A stretch of 61,452 nucleotides of DNA from assembly GCA_017554185.1 (NCBI GenBank), contig JAFZIU010000028.1:1-61452 (forward strand), written 5' to 3'. The stretch comes from Spirochaetia bacterium. GTDB taxonomy: Bacteria; Spirochaetota; Spirochaetia; CADAEX01. The number at the start of each line of letters is the position of its first letter. Position 1 is the first letter of the stretch. This document shows, in pieces, positions 35,019-44,400 of the stretch. Under the pieces are notes generated by a model, which worked only from the letters and a program-made list of their open reading frames with translations, had not been told where the DNA came from and did not search any database. Made by a program: the position numbers and the translations under genes.

Positions 35019-36590
35019 ATGGATAGAAAAATGTTTTGTTTCCAGTGTGAACAGACTGCTATGTGCAAAGGATGCACAGGAATGGCAGGAGTATGCGGCA
35101 AGAAGGCAGATACTGCCGGATTGCAGGATAAGCTTACAGGTACTATGGTAGCCCTGGCTTCTGCAGCACTTAAGGAACCGGAAAAAATCAACCCCGACAT
35201 GTCTAAGCTTATCATCAAGGGGCTGTTTACCACAATTACAAATGTAAACTTCAACAACCAGACTATAGGCGAGCTTACAGCATTGGTTCAGGCAGCATCT
35301 GAAACTCTAGAGACCGATGTTGTCCCATACGACATGAACAAGGTTTGGGATGCTGATGAAGATATCCGCTCACTTAAGTCTCTTATTCTTTTCGGAATAA
35401 GAGGTATGGCTGCATATGCATACCATGCTATGGTGCTGGGATATCGGGATGACTCAGTAGAAGCATTCTTCTACAAAGCTTTAGATGCAATCGGAAACGA
35501 CAGCTATGGCCTTAATGAGCTGCTGCCTGCAGTGCTTGAAGTGGGCGAGAAAAACTTAAGCTGCATGGCGCTTCTGGATAAGGCAAATACCGAAAGCTTC
35601 GGCCATCCGACCCCTGCAGAAGTGCCTCTTATGGTAGAAAAAGGGCCATTCATCATTATCTCCGGACATGACCTGTATGACCTTAAGCAACTTCTTGAAC
35701 AGACCAAAGACAAGGGAATCAATATCTATACACATGGCGAGATGCTCCCCGCACATGGGTATCCAGAGCTTAAGAAGTACCCTCACCTTAAGGGTAACTT
35801 TGGAACTGCATGGCAGAACCAGCAGAAGGAATTTGCAGATGTACCTGCTCCTATACTCTTTACTACCAACTGTCTTATGCCTCCGCGCGCCAACTATGCA
35901 GACCGTGTATTCACCACCGAGGTTGTCTCCTACCCGGAGATTATCCATATAGGAGAAAACAAAGACTTTACCCCTGTAATCAACAAGGCATTGGAATTGG
36001 GCGGTTATAAAGAAGACACCCAGTTTACCGGAATCAATGGCGGTAAGTGCCTTATGACTGGATTTGCACGGAATACTGTGCTTTCTGTGGCAGACAAGGT
36101 TATTGCCGGAGTAAAGAGCGGAGCTATCAAGCACTTCTTCCTGGTCGGGGGCTGCGACGGTGCAAAGGCTGGACGTAACTACTACACCGAGCTGGTAAAG
36201 CAGGCTCCTAAGGATTCCATCATCCTTACACTGGCATGTGGAAAGTTCAGATTCAACGACCTGGATCTTGGGACAATTGACGGCATTCCAAGAATTCTTG
36301 ATATTGGACAGTGCAATGATGCATATAGCGCAATCCAGATTGCTGTAGCGCTGGCAAATGCCTTTGGCTGCGGTGTGAATGATCTGCCTCTTTCCATCAT
36401 CCTTTCCTGGTATGAACAGAAAGCTGTATGTGTTCTTCTTACACTGCTCCACCTTGGAATCAAGAATATTCTGCTGGGACCATCACTTCCTGCATTTGTA
36501 TCACCAAATGTTCTTAAAGTGCTGGTAGAGAATTACAACATTGGACCAACAACAACTCCGGAGGCAGATTTAAAGAAAATTCTTGGATAA
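35019..36590 (+). CDS. hcp: Hybrid cluster protein (NO/hydroxylamine reductase)
   Basis: 523 residues. The N-terminal cubane ligands have the spacing C-x2-C-x8-C-x6-C (from CFQC), typical of the class found in strict anaerobes. Hybrid-cluster regions include HGEMLPAHGYPELKKY, TTNCLMPP, and VGGCDGAK, with CGKFRFN and DIGQCNDAYSA downstream. Hcp reduces nitric oxide to nitrous oxide, and hydroxylamine in vitro. It forms an operon with the ferredoxin and is presumably under the adjacent Crp/Fnr regulator. AGGAGAAAAGAA precedes the ATG. Confidence 0.97.
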   Translation: MDRKMFCFQCEQTAMCKGCTGMAGVCGKKADTAGLQDKLTGTMVALASAALKEPEKINPDMSKLIIKGLFTTITNVNFNNQTIGELTALVQAASETLETDVVPYDMNKVWDADEDIRSLKSLILFGIRGMAAYAYHAMVLGYRDDSVEAFFYKALDAIGNDSYGLNELLPAVLEVGEKNLSCMALLDKANTESFGHPTPAEVPLMVEKGPFIIISGHDLYDLKQLLEQTKDKGINIYTHGEMLPAHGYPELKKYPHLKGNFGTAWQNQQKEFADVPAPILFTTNCLMPPRANYADRVFTTEVVSYPEIIHIGENKDFTPVINKALELGGYKEDTQFTGINGGKCLMTGFARNTVLSVADKVIAGVKSGAIKHFFLVGGCDGAKAGRNYYTELVKQAPKDSIILTLACGKFRFNDLDLGTIDGIPRILDIGQCNDAYSAIQIAVALANAFGCGVNDLPLSIILSWYEQKAVCVLLTLLHLGIKNILLGPSLPAFVSPNVLKVLVENYNIGPTTTPEADLKKILG

Positions 36591-36643
36591 ATGTTGCATA
36601 TTTAGCCTCTTCTACAGTAAAATGTATAAGTCAGGAGGAGACC

Positions 36644-37198
36644 ATGTACTATACAATGGAAATTGCAGGTGTAAAACGGAACCTGGAGCTGTTTCCTATA
36701 AACGAGCATCTTTGCATTGCGGCATTCATTATGTTCGGCGATGTGGAGATTACCCAGGCAGCAGCAGCAAAACTGCTGGAGAAAGCACCTGATTTTGATA
36801 TCATTTTTACTGCAGAGGCTAAGAGTATTCCGCTGGCATACGAGATGGCCAAGCAGGCTGGAAGAAACGACTATGTTATTGCCCGTAAAGCCAAGAAAAT
36901 GTATATGAAGAATGTAGTGGGTGTCGAAGTAGATTCCATAACCACTGCCGGCAAGCAGCACCTATACCTGGGTCAGACCGAGGTTGACATGGTAAAGGGC
37001 AAGAGAGTCCTGATTGTAGATGATGTGATAAGCACAGGAAGTTCCCTTAAGGCCATGGAAGAATTGGTAAATAAAGCAGGCGGTAAAATTGTAGGCAAGA
37101 TGGCAGTTCTGGCCGAAGGCGATGCCATGGAGCGGCCCGATATTGTAGCACTCCACAAGCTGCCTCTTTTCGACGAGAAGGGAAACGTAAAAGACTGA
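36644..37198 (+). CDS. Phosphoribosyltransferase (adenine-PRTase type)
   Basis: 184 residues, cytoplasmic type I PRTase. The PRPP loop VLIVDDVISTGSS (about residues 121-133) and the flexible-loop region VIARKAKKMYM are clear. TAEAKSIPLAYEMAKQAG resembles adenine phosphoribosyltransferase (E-(A/S)-R-G-(F/I)) with changes, so substrate preference (adenine versus xanthine) is uncertain. AGGAGGAG seven bases upstream gives a strong ribosome site. A promoter-like TTGCAT-N18-TAAAAT lies just after hcp. Its stop is one base from the convergent lyase stop. Confidence 0.85.
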   Translation: MYYTMEIAGVKRNLELFPINEHLCIAAFIMFGDVEITQAAAAKLLEKAPDFDIIFTAEAKSIPLAYEMAKQAGRNDYVIARKAKKMYMKNVVGVEVDSITTAGKQHLYLGQTEVDMVKGKRVLIVDDVISTGSSLKAMEELVNKAGGKIVGKMAVLAEGDAMERPDIVALHKLPLFDEKGNVKD

Positions 37199-37199
37199 C

Positions 37200-38351
37200 C
37201 TATTTAAAAGCTTCTGCAAGCCTTGTCATAGCCTGTTCCAGGATGCTCCGGGGACAGGCTATATTTATTCTTTCAAAAAGCTCTCCGCCTTCCCCAAAAA
37301 TATCACCATGGTCAAGCCAAAGCCTGGCTTCTTTCTCTACCCTTTCCTTGACTTCATCATTTGACAGACCGGTTCCATGGAAATCAAGCCACAGAAGATA
37401 TGTCCCCTCAGGCTCCACCAGATGGACAGAAGGCAGATTCTTGGCAAGGAAATCCTTTACATATGATATGTTGCCTTCCAGATACTCTTTAAGGGCTTCC
37501 AACCAGGGTTTTCCCATGGTGTAGGCAGCCTCGGCCGCAGTCATTCCAAGGGTATTTATCTCGTTGTAGCCATTGGCCTTATTTTCTTTTTTGAACCTGT
37601 TTCTTAAATCAGGGTTCGGAATCCAGATGTTGGAGACCTGCAGCCCTGCCAGGTTGAAGGTCTTGCTTGGAGCGGTACAGAGGATAAGCTTCTGTTTATA
37701 TTCATCACCAAGGGTGGCAAAGGAGGTGAACTTTATCCCCGGGCGGATGAAATCGCAGTGGATCTCGTCTGCTATAACAGTAACGCCATGGCGGCGGCAT
37801 ATCTCTGCAACTGCTGCCAGCTCATCATAGGTCCAGACCCGCCCCACCGGATTATGGGGGCTGCAGAGGATAAAGGCCTTGACATTGTTCTCTTTTATTG
37901 CGTCCTCAAAAGCCTTAAGATCTCTATGGTAACGGCCATCTTCATAGCAGAGAGGAGCAACTGTAAGCCTGCGCCCATTATCCTTTACAACTTGACTGAA
38001 CGGATAGTAGACCGGCTGTTCTATAAGAATTGCATCAGAAGGCTCTGTAACTGCTCTTATAGCAATGGACAAACTATAGACTACACCTGGTACTGTAACC
38101 CATTCTGAATGCCTTACATGATATCCATATTCCCGGGAACACCAGCTGTCCAGGGCATTCCAATAGGATGGCCCGGTCATGGTATAACCGAATATACCGT
38201 GGTCTACCCTTTTCTTTATTGCAGAGAGAATCTCGTCCGGCAGCGGAAAATCCATGTCTGCCACCCATAAAGGGAGCAGATCATGCCTTAAGTCATATTT
38301 TACCGATCCAGTTGAGTGCCTGTCCCGGACAGTGTCAAAGTTATAAGACAT
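37200..38351 (-). CDS. MalY/PatB cystathionine beta-lyase-type aminotransferase (cystalysin-like)
   Basis: 383-residue PLP enzyme. LPLWVADMDFPLP at the N-terminus is the MalY/PatB signature. CSPHNPVGRVW, ADEIHCDF, and SKTFNLAGLQ contain the PLP aspartate and Schiff-base lysine. Members cleave C-S bonds of cystathionine or cysteine and release H2S; the T. denticola haemolysin cystalysin belongs here. The ATG at 38351 overlaps the guaB stop (TGATG), so it is co-transcribed with guaB. Confidence 0.92.
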   Translation of the reverse strand: MSYNFDTVRDRHSTGSVKYDLRHDLLPLWVADMDFPLPDEILSAIKKRVDHGIFGYTMTGPSYWNALDSWCSREYGYHVRHSEWVTVPGVVYSLSIAIRAVTEPSDAILIEQPVYYPFSQVVKDNGRRLTVAPLCYEDGRYHRDLKAFEDAIKENNVKAFILCSPHNPVGRVWTYDELAAVAEICRRHGVTVIADEIHCDFIRPGIKFTSFATLGDEYKQKLILCTAPSKTFNLAGLQVSNIWIPNPDLRNRFKKENKANGYNEINTLGMTAAEAAYTMGKPWLEALKEYLEGNISYVKDFLAKNLPSVHLVEPEGTYLLWLDFHGTGLSNDEVKERVEKEARLWLDHGDIFGEGGELFERINIACPRSILEQAMTRLAEAFK

Positions 38352-39802
38352 CACTTGCTGTAGTTAGGAGCCTCGTGGGTTATGGAGATGTCGTGTACAT
38401 GGCTCTCTTTAAGGCCTGCGCCGGTGATCTTGACAAACTTGCGGTATTTCTTGAGTTCATCAATGTTGTGGCAGCCGCAGTATGCCATACCTTTCTTGAT
38501 ACCAGTTACAATCTGATGCAGATAAGGTTTGAGCTCGCCCTTGAATGCAACTCTTCCTTCGATTCCCTCAGGAACTGGATCTTCGCCCGGCTTCATGCAG
38601 TAACGGTCTCCGCTGCCTGCGCCGATTGCGCTTAAGGAACCCATGCCTCTGTATTCCTTGAAGATTCTTCCTTCGTAGATAATCTCCCGGCCAGGTGCCT
38701 CTTTGAGTCCTGCAAACAGGTTACCGATCATTACTGCACTGGCGCCGGCTGCAAGAGCCTTTACTATATCGCCTGAGTACTTGATACCGCCGTCTGCGAT
38801 AACCGGGATATTGTACTTTGCAGCTTCCTCGGCGCAGTCAAGGACAGCGGAGAACTGCGGCATACCGCAGCCCGAGATGATTCTGGTGGTGCAGATTGAA
38901 CCAGGACCTATACCGATCTTGACTGCATCGGCGCCGGCGTCGATAAGACGCTTTGTGGCCTCGGCAGTAACAGTGTTTCCACCCATCACAGGAATATTGT
39001 ATTTCTTCTTTATATCTCTGATTGCGGCAGCAGACTCCTTGGTGTCGCCTGTAGCTGTATCCATGATGACAAAGTCTACATTGCTTTCCATAAGAAGAGG
39101 AATCCGCTGGTCATAGTCCTTAGGAGAGATGGCAGCACCTACTAAAAGTCTTCCTGTGCCGTCCAAAGCTGCATTCGGGTGGCGGCGCTTCTTATCCATA
39201 TCTTTATAGGTAAGAAGTCCGATTACACGGTGCTTGTCGTCGATTACAGGCAGCTTCTCTATCTTATATGTATCAAATTTCTTCTGGGCAGATTCTACCG
39301 ATGGAGTACCCTTTTCATACACAACCTTCTTGGTCATTATATCCTTGATAAGGACACGGTCGTCTGTGCAGAACCGCAGGTCTCTGGAGGTTACGATACC
39401 GCAGAGCCGCTTGTTTCTGTTGACAACAGGAATACCAGATGCATTGTTCACCCGCATAAGAGCGCGCAGGTCTGCCAATGTGGCATTCTGATCGATAACT
39501 CCAGGATTTTTGATGACCCAGTTGAGGTAACGTTTTACCTTCTCAACTTCCTCGGCCTGCTGAACAGGCTTGAAGTTGCGGTGGATTACACCTACTCCAC
39601 CCTCCAGTGCCAGTGCAATTGCCATCCGGGCATCGGTCACTGTGTCCATGGCGGCGGACATGATAGGAACATTCACAAATATATTGCCGATAAGCCGTGA
39701 AGTGACATCAGCTTCGCCAGGAGCGATATCTGTATAACCAGGAATCAGCAGAACATCATCAAAACTTAAACCTTCGTTAATTTGTAATTTCATATAACCC
39801 AT
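38351..39802 (-). CDS. guaB: IMP dehydrogenase
   Basis: Converts IMP to XMP, the committed step to GTP. 480-483 residues. [11 protein letters not shown] opens the barrel, a CBS pair is inserted (about residues 95-220), and the catalytic loop [12 protein letters not shown] carries the active cysteine. Two starts are possible. The ATG at 39802 lies nine bases after the -10 box TAGAGT (near leaderless). The ATG at 39793 has AGGATGG five bases upstream. The promoter is flanked by a perfect 10-base inverted repeat, which suggests regulation. Confidence 0.96.
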   Translation of the reverse strand: MGYMKLQINEGLSFDDVLLIPGYTDIAPGEADVTSRLIGNIFVNVPIMSAAMDTVTDARMAIALALEGGVGVIHRNFKPVQQAEEVEKVKRYLNWVIKNPGVIDQNATLADLRALMRVNNASGIPVVNRNKRLCGIVTSRDLRFCTDDRVLIKDIMTKKVVYEKGTPSVESAQKKFDTYKIEKLPVIDDKHRVIGLLTYKDMDKKRRHPNAALDGTGRLLVGAAISPKDYDQRIPLLMESNVDFVIMDTATGDTKESAAAIRDIKKKYNIPVMGGNTVTAEATKRLIDAGADAVKIGIGPGSICTTRIISGCGMPQFSAVLDCAEEAAKYNIPVIADGGIKYSGDIVKALAAGASAVMIGNLFAGLKEAPGREIIYEGRIFKEYRGMGSLSAIGAGSGDRYCMKPGEDPVPEGIEGRVAFKGELKPYLHQIVTGIKKGMAYCGCHNIDELKKYRKFVKITGAGLKESHVHDISITHEAPNYSK

Positions 39803-39842
39803 CCTTGATTAACTCTACTGTATAAAGCAGGTTTAATCAAGG
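39803..39842. promoter_or_regulatory. guaB promoter enclosed by a 10-bp inverted repeat
   Basis: Arms CCTTGATTAA (39803-39812) and TTAATCAAGG (39833-39842), 20 bases apart. On the minus strand the -35 TTGATT lies in the upstream arm (39835-39840). A 17-base spacer follows, and the -10 TAGAGT (39812-39817) touches the downstream arm. Predicted +1 is about 39805, inside that arm. This looks like a two-sided operator; the same bases would also make a stem in read-through RNA. Confidence 0.6.
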
Positions 39843-39873
39843 AGTTTGAGGATTTAATGTAAAAATTACAAGG

Positions 39874-42800
39874 TTAATAAGTCTTATCGCCTATTTTTGC
39901 CAGTTTTCTATACTGGTTATAACGCCACTGGGCATTCTCCTGGGTCACTTCGAACAGCACCTTAGCCTCCTCCGGGAAGGTCTTGGTCAGGGCATCAAAG
40001 CGCACTTCGCCCCTCAGGAAGTCCTGGAACTTGTTCCAGTCAGGCTCTTTGCTGTCCAGAATAAAGCCGTTCTGTCCCAAAGCCTCCATAGCCGGGTTGA
40101 ACCGCCACAGCTGCCAGTAACCGCACTCCACAGCCTTCTTCTCCTCAAGGATAGAATGGGCCATGCCCACCTTAAGGCCGTGGTTGATACACGGAGCATA
40201 GCAGATGATGATGGATGGGCCGTTGTAGGCTTCGGCTTCCTTCACAGCACGGAAGAACTGGTCCTGGCTGGCACCGAGGGCAACCTGGGCCACATATACA
40301 TAGCCGTAGGACTTGGCAATCATACCAAGGTCCTTCTTGCGTATCTTCTTTCCAGAGGTGGCAAACTTGGCTACAGCGCCGGCCGGGGTTGCCTTGCTGG
40401 ACTGGCCTCCTGTGTTGGAGTAAACCTCGGTGTCAAGAACCAGAACATTGACGTTCTCGCCCGATGCCAGCACATGGTCAAGTCCGCCGAAGCCGATATC
40501 GTATGCCCAGCCGTCACCGCCAATAATCCACTGGGACTTCTTGGCCAGGTAGTTCTTGAGCTCAAGTATCTTCTTGCCTAACGGACCGTCACAGCAGCTT
40601 TTTATCTTGGATACTATCTTATTTCCGATCTGGCGGCTAACCAATGCATTCTCACGGTTCTCTATCCAAGTCTGGAACAGGGAGCGGGCATCTGGGTCGC
40701 AGTCTGGATTTGCGATAGCCTCCTTCATAATTGCTTCAAGCCGGTCCCGCATCTTACGGGTTGCAATTGCCATTCCAAGGCCGTATTCGGCATTGTCCTC
40801 GAACAGGGAGTTAGCCCATGCGGGACCGAAGCCGCTCTTGCAGCTGGTGCAGTAAGGTGTAGCTGGTGCAGAACCGCCGTAGATAGAGGAACAGCCTGTG
40901 GCGTTGGCCACCATCATCTCCTCGCCGAAAAGCTGGGTAAGCAGCTTGATGTAAGGGGTCTCTCCACAGCCGGCGCAGGCACCGGAGAACTGGAAGAGCG
41001 GCTGGGCGAACTGGCTGTTGCGGATGCTGGCAAACTTCTCTATCATATCATCCTTTGGGGTCACCTTCTTCATTGCATAGTTCCAGTTGGCAACCTCGCC
41101 CATCTGGGTATCAAGCGGCTTCATGACAAGTGCTTTTTCCTTGGCGGGACAGATATCGATACAGTTTCCGCAGCCAGTACAGTCAAGTACTGAAACCTGC
41201 ATGCGGTAGCCCATACCTACGAAAGGCTTCGGAGTCTTGATTGCAGTAGAGATCATGCTGAGCGGTGCGCCGTCCATCTCTTTCTCGTTCATTACAACCG
41301 GACGGATGGCAGCATGAGGACATACAGTGGAACAGCTGTTGCACTGGATACAGTTGACCGGATTCCAGTGGGGCACGTTGACTGCAATACCGCGCTTCTC
41401 GTACTCGGTGGTGCCGGCCGGGAATGTTCCGTCCTCGTAGCCCTTGAATGCGCTTACAGGCAGGTCGTTTCCCTTCTGTGCAAGCATAGGTTCCACAATC
41501 TTCTTTATGAATTCAGGGATGTTGCGCTTATCCTCTTTTTCTTCAATCACTATATCTTTCCACTCTTCCGGAATCTCAAGCTTGATTACATCGGAGCCTG
41601 CATCCACTGCGGCATAGTTCATGCTTACGATGTTCTCGCCCTTCTTGCCGTAGGACTTCTTGATGAACTTTTTCATCTGCTCCACAGCCAGGTCGTAAGG
41701 AATGACCTGAGAAATCTTGAAGAATGCTGACTGCAGGATAGTGTTGGTCCTGTTTCCAAGGCCTATCTCCTGGGCAATCTTGGTGGCATCGATTATATAC
41801 ATGTTGATGCCGTTCTCGGCCAGGTACTTCTTTACATGGTCAGGCAGCCGGTTCTTGGTCTCCTCTGCATCCCAGATAGAGTTGTAGAGGAATGTGCCGC
41901 CCTTCTTAAGACCGCGGAGACAGTCGTATTTTTCAAGATATGAGGGGACATGTACTGCCACAAAGTCAGGAGTGTTCACAAGGTATGGTGCAGCAATAGG
42001 AAGGTCGCCGAACCTGAGGTGTGAGCATGTATAGCCGCCCGACTTCTTGCTGTCGTAGTCGAAGTAAGCCTGACAGTATTTGTCTGTGTTCTCGCCGATG
42101 ATCTTGATGGAGTTCTTGTTTGCCCCGACTGTGCCGTCTGCACCCAGTCCATAGAACTTAGCCTCGAAGGTGCCTGCCGGAAGCATGGAAACCTCTGGAA
42201 GAAGCGGCAATGAGCGCCCTGTGACATCATCTACAATACCAATTGTGAACTGATTCTTAGGACTCTTGGATTCAAGGTTCTGGAATACAGAGAGGATATG
42301 AGACGGTGTTGTGTCCTTGGAAGAAAGGCCGTAGCGTCCGCCTATGATAAGAGGCTTGATATCGGAATCCTTGAAAGCTTCAACTACATCCAGATAAAGA
42401 GGATCGCCGTTGGCACCTGGCTCCTTGGTCCGGTCAAGCACACAGATGCGCTTTACGCTCTTCGGGCATACAGCCATAAGGTACTTTACAGAGAACGGCC
42501 GGTACAGATGAACTGTGATAAGGCCAGTCTTCTTGCCGTCGGAGTTAAGCTTGTCCACAGCGGTCTTGATAACGTCGGAAACAGAGCCCATGGCTATGAT
42601 GATATCCTCTGCATCGCTTGCGCCGTAGTAGCTGAACGGAGCATAGCTGCGTCCAGTGATCTTGCTTATAGCCTTCATATAGTCGGCTACAATGTCTGGA
42701 ATTGCGTCGTAATATTTATTCTGTGCCTCGCGGGTCTGGAAATAGATGTCAGGGTTCTGTGCTGTACCACGGGTGACAGGATGCTCAGGATTAAGGGATT

Positions 42801-43416
42801 TGTCGCGGAACCGCTTAAGGGCATCCCAGTCAACCAGAGGACGCAGGAGTTCCATGTCCATCTCCTCTATCTTCTGGATCTCGTGTGATGTACGGAAACC
42901 GTCGAAGAAATGGAGGAACGGGATGCTTCCTTTTATAGCAGAAAGATGAGCAACAGGTGCCAGGTCCATGACCTCCTGCACAGAGCTGGTGGCCAGCATT
43001 GCAAAGCCGGTGGCACGGGTAGCCATAACATCGGAGTGGTCACCGAATATAGAAAGGGCCTGGGCTGCAAGAGAGCGGGCTGTAACATGGAAAACGCCCG
43101 GCAGAAGCTCGCCTGCTATCTTATACATATTAGGAATCATAAGAAGAAGGCCCTGGGACGCAGTGAATGTGGTGGTCAGGGCACCAGCCTGCAGAGAACC
43201 GTGTACAGCTCCGGAAGCACCGCCTTCGGACTGCATCTCTACAACTTTGACCTGTTCGCCGAAAAGGTTTTTTCTCCCGTTGGCAGACCATTCATCAACA
43301 TACTCGGCCATCGGGGAGGAAGGAGTAATAGGGTAAATTGCCGCAACTTCACTGAACATATAGGCAATGTGTGCTGCAGCAAAGTTTCCATCGACTGTGA
43401 TCATTTTCTTAGGCAT
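39874..43416 (-). CDS. nifJ: Pyruvate:ferredoxin (flavodoxin) oxidoreductase
   Basis: 1180-residue homodimer-type PFOR that makes acetyl-CoA, CO2 and reduced ferredoxin from pyruvate; the central fermentative enzyme. Domains in order: YPITPSSPMAEY pyrimidine/TPP domain; CoA-binding and gamma domains; two ferredoxin clusters (CIQCNSCSTVCPHA and CTGCGNCIDICPAKE, about residues 690-760); then CAGCGETPY and GGDGWAYDIGFGGLDHVLASG with the TPP pyrophosphate region and VYSNTGGQSSKATP. AGGGGG precedes the ATG. Confidence 0.98.
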   Translation of the reverse strand: MPKKMITVDGNFAAAHIAYMFSEVAAIYPITPSSPMAEYVDEWSANGRKNLFGEQVKVVEMQSEGGASGAVHGSLQAGALTTTFTASQGLLLMIPNMYKIAGELLPGVFHVTARSLAAQALSIFGDHSDVMATRATGFAMLATSSVQEVMDLAPVAHLSAIKGSIPFLHFFDGFRTSHEIQKIEEMDMELLRPLVDWDALKRFRDKSLNPEHPVTRGTAQNPDIYFQTREAQNKYYDAIPDIVADYMKAISKITGRSYAPFSYYGASDAEDIIIAMGSVSDVIKTAVDKLNSDGKKTGLITVHLYRPFSVKYLMAVCPKSVKRICVLDRTKEPGANGDPLYLDVVEAFKDSDIKPLIIGGRYGLSSKDTTPSHILSVFQNLESKSPKNQFTIGIVDDVTGRSLPLLPEVSMLPAGTFEAKFYGLGADGTVGANKNSIKIIGENTDKYCQAYFDYDSKKSGGYTCSHLRFGDLPIAAPYLVNTPDFVAVHVPSYLEKYDCLRGLKKGGTFLYNSIWDAEETKNRLPDHVKKYLAENGINMYIIDATKIAQEIGLGNRTNTILQSAFFKISQVIPYDLAVEQMKKFIKKSYGKKGENIVSMNYAAVDAGSDVIKLEIPEEWKDIVIEEKEDKRNIPEFIKKIVEPMLAQKGNDLPVSAFKGYEDGTFPAGTTEYEKRGIAVNVPHWNPVNCIQCNSCSTVCPHAAIRPVVMNEKEMDGAPLSMISTAIKTPKPFVGMGYRMQVSVLDCTGCGNCIDICPAKEKALVMKPLDTQMGEVANWNYAMKKVTPKDDMIEKFASIRNSQFAQPLFQFSGACAGCGETPYIKLLTQLFGEEMMVANATGCSSIYGGSAPATPYCTSCKSGFGPAWANSLFEDNAEYGLGMAIATRKMRDRLEAIMKEAIANPDCDPDARSLFQTWIENRENALVSRQIGNKIVSKIKSCCDGPLGKKILELKNYLAKKSQWIIGGDGWAYDIGFGGLDHVLASGENVNVLVLDTEVYSNTGGQSSKATPAGAVAKFATSGKKIRKKDLGMIAKSYGYVYVAQVALGASQDQFFRAVKEAEAYNGPSIIICYAPCINHGLKVGMAHSILEEKKAVECGYWQLWRFNPAMEALGQNGFILDSKEPDWNKFQDFLRGEVRFDALTKTFPEEAKVLFEVTQENAQWRYNQYRKLAKIGDKTY

Positions 43417-43442
43417 GACAACCCCCTCTCATTTTAGTGAAC

Positions 43443-43471
43443 AGAATAACAAAAACTATCAAAATGTACAA
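43443..43471 (-). promoter_or_regulatory. nifJ promoter below an AT-only tract
   Basis: Minus strand TTGTAC (43466-43471), 17 bases, TATTCT (43443-43448), then a leader of about 20 bases with AGGGGG. Positions 43475-43545 upstream are almost entirely A and T with phased A/T runs, as in an UP element. Confidence 0.6.
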
Positions 43472-43545
43472 TAGAAAAAATGAAATAATTATAAGATAAA
43501 TAAATTAAAATAATAAAAAAAATAAATGAGCTAAGAAAAATATAT

Positions 43546-44349
43546 TTAAAATCTTCCCTCAAGATAGGAATTGTATCTATAATTCATTTTTTCAAAGATT
43601 TCCCGCTTAATCTCCTTCCGGTCCTTCCCTTCTGTCCTTACAGGATCCAGAATCTCAATCTCGGCTGTAAGGCTCTTCTGCATAAGCATCTTGGTGAACT
43701 GTCTGGGGAACGGAAGGCCGTTGAAATAGCCTATGGTCATAAAGTCGGAAACCTTTACCGGACGGCCGCTGATGTCAGTATACATAATGCAGAGCGGCAG
43801 AACATTGACACCGGAACTGACAGCTGCCTCGATAAGAGCAGAGCGGAACGGCAGAAGCCCTTTTCCATCGGAACAGCGTCCCTCGGGGAACAGGGTTATG
43901 TTGAGGCCCTCCCCCAATGTGCGGCTTATACGCGGAATCTCTTCGCCAAGAGTGGTGATCTTACGGCGTTCTACAAAGAAGGAACCGCCGAAGAAGCAGA
44001 TCTGCCCAAGGATAGGCTTTGACCCCATCTCCTTGGAAGTGATGAAAAGAGTGTGAAAGTTGGCCAGGAGCATGAGGATGTCGATGTAGGACATGTGGTT
44101 TCCCATTATGTACCAGTTCTTCTCGGACTCAAAGATTTCTTTATTCCTGATGATGACCTTTACGTTGAGTATCCTGAGCATGATGTTGCATCCCCAGGTG
44201 GCCACCACCATAAGCTGCTTCCGCTTCTGGACCATATTGCGGGCCGGGATGATGAATGCGATGCAGCCCGAGATGAAGAAGAGCACCAGAGTGACAAGAG
44301 AGAGGGAGAATTTGACAACTACACGCACATACTTAAGCAGGGTTTCCAT
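43546..44349 (-). CDS. plsC: 1-acyl-glycerol-3-phosphate acyltransferase
   Basis: 267 residues. A hydrophobic N-terminal segment anchors the protein. The acyltransferase motifs are GNHMSYIDIL (H-x4-D, catalytic) and FPEGRCSDG. It makes phosphatidic acid at the inner membrane. I use the ATG at 44349; a longer open frame has no support. TTGCTT-N17-TATTTT ends six bases before this ATG and no Shine-Dalgarno is present, so the mRNA should be leaderless. It is divergent from the thioesterase gene with overlapping promoters. Confidence 0.92.
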   Translation of the reverse strand: METLLKYVRVVVKFSLSLVTLVLFFISGCIAFIIPARNMVQKRKQLMVVATWGCNIMLRILNVKVIIRNKEIFESEKNWYIMGNHMSYIDILMLLANFHTLFITSKEMGSKPILGQICFFGGSFFVERRKITTLGEEIPRISRTLGEGLNITLFPEGRCSDGKGLLPFRSALIEAAVSSGVNVLPLCIMYTDISGRPVKVSDFMTIGYFNGLPFPRQFTKMLMQKSLTAEIEILDPVRTEGKDRKEIKREIFEKMNYRYNSYLEGRF

Positions 44350-44355
44350 ATTATC

Positions 44356-44384
44356 AAAATAAATGGTATAATTAAAAAAAGCAA
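44356..44384 (-). promoter_or_regulatory. Leaderless-type promoter of plsC, overlapping the divergent thioesterase promoter
   Basis: Minus strand TTGCTT (44379-44384), 17 bases, TATTTT (44356-44361), GATAAT, ATG. On the plus strand an extended -10 TGG-TATAAT (44364-44372) lies inside this spacer and serves the thioesterase gene. Confidence 0.6.
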
Positions 44385-44400
44385 CTATGGAGAGCCGGGT

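Noticed and set aside
35556-36452. 298-codon minus-strand frame inside hcp
   Set aside because: Shadow of hcp, which has all cluster ligands.
39803-39842. Inverted repeat as an intrinsic terminator for nifJ
   Set aside because: The loop would be 20 bases and no T-run follows on the minus strand; the guaB promoter is built into the repeat.
39803-39842. Inverted repeat as an FNR box
   Set aside because: TTGAT and ATCAA half-sites are present but about 24 bases apart instead of four.
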